From Spirochaetota bacterium (GTDB taxonomy: Bacteria; Spirochaetota; Spirochaetia; Treponematales; Rectinemataceae), in the NCBI GenBank assembly GCA_029265615.1, contig JAJUIB010000003.1, positions 98,150-162,149 on the forward strand: 64,000 nucleotides of DNA, given 5' to 3'. The notes under the pieces were generated by a model. That model had not been told where the DNA came from and did not search any database. It saw nothing but the letters and a program-made list of their open reading frames with translations. Positions 58,826-64,000 of the stretch are shown here, piece by piece. Numbering within the stretch: position 1 is the stretch's first letter; every line of letters begins with the position of its first letter. The translations under genes and the position numbers were made by a program.

Positions 58826-59956
58826 ATGAGGCGACTTTGCACTGGCGTACAAGCCCTTGGGATTATGGTGTTTTCCGCGATGGCTACGCTCGCCTGCGCA
58901 GACGGATCGGGGCTCGAAGCCTTGATCGAGGCGCCCGTGTCGTGTGCCGGGCGCACTGTCGAGGTTGGTGGGAGCGATGTCCTGCCGCTCGATATTTTGT
59001 TCATAATTGATTCTACGGCATCCATGAAGGAACCTCTACCTGCGCTTAAGAGGGCCGTCCTTTGCGTTGTGGACGGTGTCGGTGCCTTCTATCCGCGGCC
59101 CGATTTCAGGTTTGGGCTTGTCCTGTTCCGCGACGAAGCGGACGAGTACCGCACCTTGACCGAGCCGTTTACCGCAGATCCTGCGCGTTTCGCAGCTGCG
59201 CTTGCCGCGGCCGCGGCGCGGGGGGGCGGTGACTTGCCTGAGGATATCGGCGCGGCCCTCGAGGCCGCACTAGCTACGGGCTGGAGGCGGGACGCGCTCC
59301 GTCTTGCCTTCCTTGTCACCGACGCAGCACCCAGGCCAGCGATAAACGGCGTCGCAAGTTATGCGCGAGCGCTCGAATCGGTCCGTGCTGCGGGGATAGG
59401 CGTCTACGCGCTCGGTATTGCGGGCATACCGGCTGAGGGCGAGCGCGCGCTTCGCGACATCGCAGGGACGACCGGCGGCGCGTATCTGGCAGGGGGCGTT
59501 CGCCGAGACGGCGTTCGCCGAGACGGCGTTCGCCGAGACGGCGTGCCTGACGCTGTGCGCGCGCCCTTTGAGGACCTCGCGCTCGACATCATCGCCGCCG
59601 AGCTTTCTGCGGCGCGGTCCGCCGCCGAGTTTGCGCGGCGTGCCGCGCTCGCGCGGCTTCTGGACGGCGTGCGCGCGCGCCTCGAGGCGGGGAAGTCCTA
59701 TCCCGAGGCGGCGCGCCGGCGGGGCGCGGAAGGCACGGTCAGGCTTTCGCTCCGCGTGGGCGCTAGAGGCGAGCTTCTCGAGGCGCGCGTCGCGGTCACA
59801 TCGGGGAGCGCCCTCCTTGACCGCGCCGCGCTCGAACTTGCGCGCGCATCTTTCCCGCTCGACAACCCTGCCCGCCGCGAGGCGACGCTCGAAATCGCGC
59901 TCCGCTACACACTCGGCGGCGCGACGCAGGGGCCTGCGAAGACGGGCGCACCGTAA
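58826..59956 (+). CDS. VWA-domain protein with TonB C-terminal domain
   Basis: A 376-aa protein. An N-terminal signal segment (LGIMVFSAMATLACA) precedes a von Willebrand A domain whose MIDAS motif is DSTAS (residues 62-66) with later GLVLFRDEAD and TDAAP. Residues ~275-365 resemble a TonB C-terminal energy-transducer domain (YPEAARRRGAEGTVRLSLRVGARGELLEARVAVTSG, LDRAALELARASFPL). Normal TonB has a membrane anchor and a Pro-rich linker instead of VWA. A TATCGT box lies 6 nt upstream of the ATG (58814-58819). It converges on the BtuB-like receptor gene, so it may energise or gate that receptor. Confidence 0.72.
   Translation: MRRLCTGVQALGIMVFSAMATLACADGSGLEALIEAPVSCAGRTVEVGGSDVLPLDILFIIDSTASMKEPLPALKRAVLCVVDGVGAFYPRPDFRFGLVLFRDEADEYRTLTEPFTADPARFAAALAAAAARGGGDLPEDIGAALEAALATGWRRDALRLAFLVTDAAPRPAINGVASYARALESVRAAGIGVYALGIAGIPAEGERALRDIAGTTGGAYLAGGVRRDGVRRDGVRRDGVPDAVRAPFEDLALDIIAAELSAARSAAEFARRAALARLLDGVRARLEAGKSYPEAARRRGAEGTVRLSLRVGARGELLEARVAVTSGSALLDRAALELARASFPLDNPARREATLEIALRYTLGGATQGPAKTGAP
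59495..59539. repeat. Three 15-bp tandem repeats in the VWA-TonB gene
   Basis: GGCGTTCGCCGAGAC repeats three times (59495-59509, 59510-59524, 59525-59539), coding GVRRDGVRRDGVRRDG between the VWA and TonB domains. It looks like a slippage-prone linker. Confidence 0.9.
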
Positions 59957-60001
59957 TGTGCGAGTACCGTTAAGGTGTGAGCGTCCTGAGCGCGCGGTTG
60001 A

Positions 60002-61903
60002 TTAGAGCTCGAGCTTGAGGCTGGCCGTGAAGCTCCGCCCTGGCATGGGATAGCCGGCGGTCGACTCGTAATCGACGTCGAACAAGTTGTCGGCGCGGAG
60101 TCCGACGCGCATGCCGCGCCGCGGGCTGATGCCGACGCCGGCGCCGACGAGCGTGGCGGGTGCCAGCACGGAGGTCCCGCGTTTTCGCTCGCTCTGGTAG
60201 CGGAACGACAGGTCGGTGTCGATGACGCCCGCGCGATAGGTGACAGATGCATTTGCCTTGTGTACCGCGTAGCTCTCGATCCGGGGTGCGTGTGCGACTA
60301 CGGCCCCTCCTGAAAGATCGAGCGGCCAGACGAATTCATAGCTTGCCTCGAGCGCGGTATGCGCAAGCGTAAGGCGTGTCGTGGCGGCGGCGCCGGGTAT
60401 GAAGGCGGTTTCAAGATTCTCGGGCCGCGTGGCGGCGGCGCTCGACCAGACGATGAGATCGTCCACATACCGCGCAAATGCCGAAGCCTCGACCGAGAAG
60501 ACGCCCATGCTGAGCGCGAAGCCCGCATCGCCTGAGACTGCGCGCTCGGGTTTGAGGTCGGGGTTGCCGCAGGCGCTGTAGCCATGGCCGTAATCGGTGT
60601 AGGGCCAGTAAAGGTCGTTAAAGGTCGGTGCGCGATAGGCGCTTCCGCCCGAAAGCCGCAGTTCGAGCGCCTGTGTTGCGGCATAGCGCAGGCTTGTCAT
60701 GAAGCTCAGCCCTGCAGGGTAGTCCTCGGCCCAATCGAAGCGGAGCGTCGGGGCAAGGATGAAGCGCTCACCCGTGCCAAGCTTGGGGGCAAGGTAGGCG
60801 CCAAGAGAGAGGCGGCTCGGCTGTCCTTCCGCGTTCGCGGCAAAGGCGGTCGAATTGGCGGCTTCGTAGAGCGCCGTGAGTCCTGCGCTGAGCTCAAGGG
60901 CGCTCCCTGCAAGGTAGGATGCACGAAGGTCGAAGCCGCCTGAGCGGTAGTCGTGACGGTCGTTCACTGGAACATCGGGATCTTTGTAGACAAGCCGCGT
61001 GAAGGCGCCCTGGATCTGGGTTTCGAGGGCAAGAAGCCCTCCTATAAGGCCGTCGTGCGAAAAACCCAGACAGCCGCGGAGATAGGCGTCCCCCTGCGCT
61101 GCATGCGGCGTAGGCCAGGAGGCAGAACCCGCCACCCCCGCGTCGCCGATGCCGCCTGAGAGCGCGGCGGAGAATTTGCCGCCAGAGAGCGGAAGCTCGA
61201 CGGCAAGGCGCCCTGTGGCTTTCTCGTAGCCTGCATTTTCGCGTAGCACGCCGTCTCCATAGGGGTACTCGCCCGCCGCCCGCTCCGCCTGTGCGGCGCA
61301 GGCCACGGAGGCGGAGCCCAGGACAAGCCCGCCATCGACCGCAAGGCGCTGCGACTCAAGGAGCTCGCCTTCGCCGCGCAGGGCTACCGCCTCGGGGTAG
61401 ACGGTTGCGGATGCGCTCAATGCAAGCCGATTGTCCTGAGCGCGCTTCGTGGTGACGACGATAGCGCCGCCGAGCGCATCGGCGCCGTAGAGCGCGCTTG
61501 CACCGGCGCCGAGCACCTCGATCCGCTCGATCGATTCCGCCGGGATGAGTGCAAGGTCCTGCGCACCCGCCCGGGAGTCGTTGATTCGTTGGCCGTCGAC
61601 AATGACAAGCACTTGGTTGGCGCTCGAAGCGCGGATCGAGGGCTGTGCGAGTCCTGATCCGCCGCCATTGCGCACGACAAGGGCGCCAAGTCCGAGTTCG
61701 AGGGCATCTGCGAGGCTCCGGGCCCCTCGTTGTGCAATCGTCTCGGCGCTGATCACCGTGATGGGTGCCCCCGGTGCCGCGACGAGCGGGCTCCATGCGG
61801 GCGCGTCAATCTCGACGGCACCCGAGAGGGCATCGCTACCTACTTCCGCCCAAAGCCCCGTCACCGCGAGGGCAAGGACGGCCGCGCACGTTATCCGGCG
61901 CAT
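60002..61903 (-). CDS. btuB: TonB-dependent outer membrane receptor, BtuB-like (cobalamin)
   Basis: A 633-aa receptor with a signal peptide (CAAVLALAVTGLWAE). The N-terminal plug starts ITVISAETIAQRGARSLADALEL, followed by IRASSANQVLVIVDGQRINDS and a DALGGAIVVTTK motif; the rest is a beta-barrel ending in RADNLFDVDYES and a C-terminal aromatic-poor KLEL. TonB-dependent receptors take up cobalamin, siderophores or sugars; a cobalamin riboswitch 226 nt upstream points to B12. The start at 61903 has GGAAGGAG 5 nt upstream; an earlier in-frame start is unsupported. No BtuFCD genes are seen. Confidence 0.92.
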   Translation of the reverse strand: MRRITCAAVLALAVTGLWAEVGSDALSGAVEIDAPAWSPLVAAPGAPITVISAETIAQRGARSLADALELGLGALVVRNGGGSGLAQPSIRASSANQVLVIVDGQRINDSRAGAQDLALIPAESIERIEVLGAGASALYGADALGGAIVVTTKRAQDNRLALSASATVYPEAVALRGEGELLESQRLAVDGGLVLGSASVACAAQAERAAGEYPYGDGVLRENAGYEKATGRLAVELPLSGGKFSAALSGGIGDAGVAGSASWPTPHAAQGDAYLRGCLGFSHDGLIGGLLALETQIQGAFTRLVYKDPDVPVNDRHDYRSGGFDLRASYLAGSALELSAGLTALYEAANSTAFAANAEGQPSRLSLGAYLAPKLGTGERFILAPTLRFDWAEDYPAGLSFMTSLRYAATQALELRLSGGSAYRAPTFNDLYWPYTDYGHGYSACGNPDLKPERAVSGDAGFALSMGVFSVEASAFARYVDDLIVWSSAAATRPENLETAFIPGAAATTRLTLAHTALEASYEFVWPLDLSGGAVVAHAPRIESYAVHKANASVTYRAGVIDTDLSFRYQSERKRGTSVLAPATLVGAGVGISPRRGMRVGLRADNLFDVDYESTAGYPMPGRSFTASLKLEL

Positions 61904-61916
61904 AGATACTCCTTCC

Positions 61917-61940
61917 GGATCCGCTAGGTATGGCGGATCC
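61917..61940 (-). promoter_or_regulatory. Hairpin next to the btuB ribosome binding site
   Basis: GGATCCGC (61917-61924) and GCGGATCC (61933-61940) form a perfect 8-bp stem immediately upstream of the GGAAGGAG (61909-61916). It may be the translational expression platform of the riboswitch; inference only. Confidence 0.45.
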
Positions 61941-62129
61941 TTGAGGGGGGCCGGGGACACGTGTCGCGACCCTGCGTGCGGCGCAAGGAGCTGTAGCGGC
62001 GCTCCATGCGGGCGCGGCCCTTAAGGGCCACTTTTCGCATAAGGAGGTGCTTCACGATTCCCCAGTCCCCGAAGTCAGCCCGTCGCAACCCTTCGTGTTA
62101 CAAGGGGGCTACGCTCAGGCGTGGTGAGT

Positions 62130-62307
62130 CGCGGGCGGTATCCTGGCTCCCGGATCGTCTAGCTTCCCCGACGCCTTCTCACGCCCGCAAAGGGCGCAAT
62201 GGCCGCGCGCGCCGCCCTTGTACAAAGGCGGCCGCGCCGGTCGGTCCTATACCCGGTTACAGTGGCGGGTCCGCTGCGGAGTTTCACCGCATTCCACGTA
62301 TCCCGCG
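62130..62307 (-). promoter_or_regulatory. Cobalamin riboswitch aptamer
   Basis: Read on the minus strand, the aptamer begins with CGCGGG (62302-62307), which pairs with CCCGCG at its 3' end (62130-62135). It contains the conserved GGAATGCGGTGAAACTCC, then GACCCGCCACTGTAACCGG, and the 3' box AGCCAGGATACCGCCC. These are classic cobalamin-riboswitch elements. It controls the btuB-like gene starting at 61903. The 226 nt between aptamer and start also hold GGCCCTTAAGGGCC (62016-62029). The remaining leader contains no other clear gene. Confidence 0.93.
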
Positions 62308-62322
62308 GCTCTCGTTGCCGCG

Positions 62323-62352
62323 ATCCTAGCCCGGCGCAACCGCCATGGTCAA
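62323..62352 (-). promoter_or_regulatory. Promoter of the cobalamin riboswitch-btuB transcript
   Basis: On the minus strand TTGACC (62347-62352), 18-nt spacer, TAGGAT (62323-62328). The predicted transcription start (about 62316) is just before the first aptamer stem. Confidence 0.7.
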
Positions 62353-62365
62353 TCGGCTTTTCCGC

Positions 62366-62401
62366 TTGCAGATACGGAAAGGTGATGTATACTAGTGTAC
62401 A
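62366..62401 (+). promoter_or_regulatory. Promoter and putative operator of the WYL regulator gene
   Basis: TTGCAG (62366-62371), 16-nt spacer, TATACT (62388-62393). An inverted repeat TGTATACTAGTGTACA (62386-62401, one mismatch) overlaps the -10, suggesting autorepression. It is divergent from the riboswitch promoter. Confidence 0.55.
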
Positions 62402-62424
62402 CATTACGACCAGCGAGTGGCACG

Positions 62425-63405
62425 ATGGGAAACCTCGAGCGCATATCGTTTATCGACCAGCGGATCAAGGAACGCGGTGGCGTGAGCACTCGTGAGGTTG
62501 CGGAGCGCTTCGAAGTCTCGGAGCGGCAGGTCCGGCGCGACCTTGCATACCTGCGCGATCGTCTTGACGCGCCGCTTGTCTGGGACGCAGGCGCGCGGCG
62601 CTATACCTACGAGCGCTCCTGGAACGGACTTGCATTCGCCGACGAGAAGGCCCTGCTCTTTTCGGTGTTCGCCGATGCCGCGGCGCGGAGTTTCGCGCTC
62701 GTTCCCCTTGCCGAGCCGGGGCCCCTCGAGCGGCTTCGCGAATTCGTGAGCCCCGCGCTCCGGCCCCTTGCGGGAGCGATCCGCTATGAACTGCCCGGAT
62801 TCGAGCCGCCCGACAGCGAGCGGCTTTCGCTCGTCCTTTTGGCTATGCGCGAAGGGCGCGCGCTCGACGGCGCCTATCGCGATCTCGAGGGGCATGCGAC
62901 GGAACGGACCATCGCCCCCATGCGCATCGTAAACTACGCGGGCACCTGGTACTGCGCCGCCTTCGACCTTGGAAAGCGCGCTTTGCGCATTTTCAGGATA
63001 TCTCGATTCAAGCGCCTCTCGCTCAGTGCCGAGCGGCCCGTAGAACTCCCCGCGGCCGCCGAGGTGGATGCCTTTCTTGACGCCTCCTACGGCATGTTCA
63101 AGGGGAGCGCCGACAAGCGGGCAGTGATGCGGTTCCGCGGCCGTGCGCGAGAAATAGCGGGTGCCGAACACTGGCATCCCGAGGAGTGCGCCCGCGAGGG
63201 GGCGGACGAGGCGGGGCCTTATTTCGAACTCGAGCTCCCCGTAAGCCAGTGGGATGAGGTTCTTGGCCGACTACTCCGCTTCGGCCCCGAAGGCGAGGCG
63301 GTCGCGCCGCTCGAATTCCGCGAGCGCTGGCTTTCCGCGATAGACGCGATGACCGAACTTGCCCGCCGTGTCCGAAAGGTGCCGCATTGCGGCACGACCA
63401 CTTAA
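62425..63405 (+). CDS. WYL-domain HTH transcriptional regulator
   Basis: A 326-aa protein. The N-terminus is a DeoR/HTH-11-type helix-turn-helix (RIKERGGVSTREVAERFEVSERQVRRDLAYLRDRL). The central domain is WYL-like (RIVNYAGTWYCAAFDLGKRALRIFRISRFKRL). WYL regulators often bind nucleic acids or nucleotides and control defence systems, including CRISPR-Cas. It sits immediately upstream of a cas3'' gene on the same strand, a typical position. Start at 62425 (MGNLERISF) with a weak site. Confidence 0.9.
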   Translation: MGNLERISFIDQRIKERGGVSTREVAERFEVSERQVRRDLAYLRDRLDAPLVWDAGARRYTYERSWNGLAFADEKALLFSVFADAAARSFALVPLAEPGPLERLREFVSPALRPLAGAIRYELPGFEPPDSERLSLVLLAMREGRALDGAYRDLEGHATERTIAPMRIVNYAGTWYCAAFDLGKRALRIFRISRFKRLSLSAERPVELPAAAEVDAFLDASYGMFKGSADKRAVMRFRGRAREIAGAEHWHPEECAREGADEAGPYFELELPVSQWDEVLGRLLRFGPEGEAVAPLEFRERWLSAIDAMTELARRVRKVPHCGTTT

Positions 63406-63537
63406 CGCGCGTCGAGGACACGCGGTGTCCGTCAGGGGGTGCTATATTCAGGCCACAAAGCCGAAAACAATGTAAAAAAGCCCCTTTCGGGCATGGGGAG
63501 GTAAGAAGGTGACTACTGATGAGGGCGGAGATTTGGT

Positions 63538-63860
63538 ATGAGCCATGATGGCTTGATAGCGCATGTTCGCAAAACCAAAGAAGGAAACTGGGCTGCGCCA
63601 CAGACCTTGATGGCTCACCTTGAGGCCACTGCCGATCTTGCAGAAAGTTTCGCCAAGGAGTTTGGCTCGGGAGCCTGGGGAAAAGCTCTCGGTCTATGCC
63701 ATGATGTGGGCAAAGCTACGGAAGCATGGCAGCGCTATCTAAAAAGGAAAAGCGGCTACGACGAGGAGGCCCACCTTGAGACAAAACAGGGTACGATGGA
63801 TCACTCTGCGCCGGGCGCCAAACTTGCGGAAGAGGTCTTCGGTAGGGGCGTAGGACGTAT
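63538..63860 (+). pseudogene. cas3'' HD nuclease gene, interrupted by an IS3-family element
   Basis: An N-terminal fragment of about 107 codons of a Cas3-type HD nuclease: HLEATADLAESFAKEFG (H27), LGLCHDVGKATEAWQRYL (H55, D56) and TMDHSAPGA (D88, H89). The frame then reads into an IS terminus after codon 107, giving about 25 unrelated residues and a stop. Cas3'' cuts single-stranded DNA in type I CRISPR-Cas. GGAG at 63527-63530 supports the ATG at 63538. GC and codon use are lower than in the rest of the window. Confidence 0.9.
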
Positions 63861-64000
63861 TGAACCGCCCCGGGTTCTCCGGAGACCTTTCTATTTGAGT
63901 CCGGCGACCAGGGCCAGACTGTCAGCCTCATCATAATACGCTTTTTCGAATTCTGCAGGGGGCACGTAGCCGATAGGCTCGAGCAGGCGAGTGTTGTTGA
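63861..64000. mobile_element. IS3-family insertion sequence, one end only
   Basis: The element begins with TGAACCGCCCCGGGTTCTCC (63861-63880), a typical IS3-family terminal inverted repeat starting TGAACC. It continues past the right edge. It splits the cas3'' reading frame at codon 108. Confidence 0.9.
63891..64000 (-). CDS. IS3-family transposase OrfB, C-terminal 36 codons
   Basis: On the minus strand the last 36 residues before a TAG at 63893-63891 are visible: NNTRLLEPIGYVPPAEFE then KAYYDEADSLALVAGLK. The RLLEPIGYVPPAEFE segment is the usual C-terminus of IS3-group DDE transposases. The rest lies outside the window. Confidence 0.93.
   Translation of the reverse strand, partial: NNTRLLEPIGYVPPAEFEKAYYDEADSLALVAGLK

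Noticed and set aside
63406..64000. A CRISPR array or repeat unit near the cas3'' gene
   Set aside because: I looked for regularly spaced direct repeats and saw none in the window; any array must lie beyond the IS.

Overview
The window is about 64 kb of GC-rich (roughly 64-65% by eye), densely coded bacterial chromosome. It most likely comes from a spirochaete related to Treponema/Spirochaeta. The best evidence is a 1152-residue coiled-coil protein of the SpiroCoCo type, an outer-membrane protein of the treponemal UPF0164 family, many lipoproteins with loose lipoboxes, and spirochaete-style neighbourhoods (M23 peptidase-bactofilin-YaaR-YaaT; def-fmt-PASTA protein). No rRNA or CRISPR array was seen. 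One tRNA, an initiator tRNA-Met, is present.

Layout. 1-3.3 kb: exported TPR-like protein (cut by the left edge), UPF0164 protein, YggT and YhbY. 3.4-13.4 kb: an MFS-HEAT fusion, a TetR-MATE efflux operon with a clear promoter/operator, a TIM-barrel isomerase, lipoprotein-mazG, an orphan 2-oxoacid oxidoreductase gamma subunit, and a two-gene operon encoding an unknown protein and a membrane-bound LuxR regulator. 13.5-21.8 kb: PTS IIA, rlmE, polyprenyl synthase, bifunctional nuclease, SpoIIE-type phosphatase, htpG and a metallo-hydrolase. 21.9-28.7 kb: envelope/shape cluster (M23, bactofilin, YaaR, YaaT), a cyclophilin-FKBP lipoprotein, dCMP deaminase, a YmdB-like protein, RseC and a DJ-1 protein. 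28.8-36.4 kb: polyphosphate metabolism (ppk1, ppx) divergent from an SH3 lipoprotein and an ABC-F ATPase. 36.5-42.7 kb: small lipoproteins, DUF554, a condensation-fold acyltransferase with a zinc-ribbon membrane protein, tRNA-fMet, deoD and a Pif1-like helicase. 42.7-58.8 kb: the giant coiled-coil protein, an exported PPOX protein, a second M23 peptidase, rpsU, a DUF192 lipoprotein, def, fmt, a PASTA protein, a tail-anchored unknown, a cyclase-ATPase-TPR signalling protein, a family-4 uracil-DNA glycosylase and priA. 58.8-64 kb: a VWA-TonB protein, a BtuB-like receptor behind a cobalamin riboswitch, a WYL regulator, and a cas3'' gene cut by an IS3-family element that runs off the right edge.

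Three points stand out. (1) At least six genes, perhaps nine, have a good sigma-70-type -10 box only 6-10 nt before the start codon and no Shine-Dalgarno. This predicts leaderless mRNAs and changes several start calls (metallo-hydrolase, polyprenyl synthase, cyclase). (2) rpsU seems to start at AUC, placed correctly behind a near-perfect Shine-Dalgarno. (3) There are unusual fusions (MFS-HEAT, VWA-TonB, cyclophilin-FKBP). The far right end, with lower GC, a WYL regulator, cas3'' and an IS, looks like the front of an accessory type I CRISPR-Cas locus. I did not find a clearly new multi-gene defence or biosynthetic system inside the window; the closest candidates are listed as findings.
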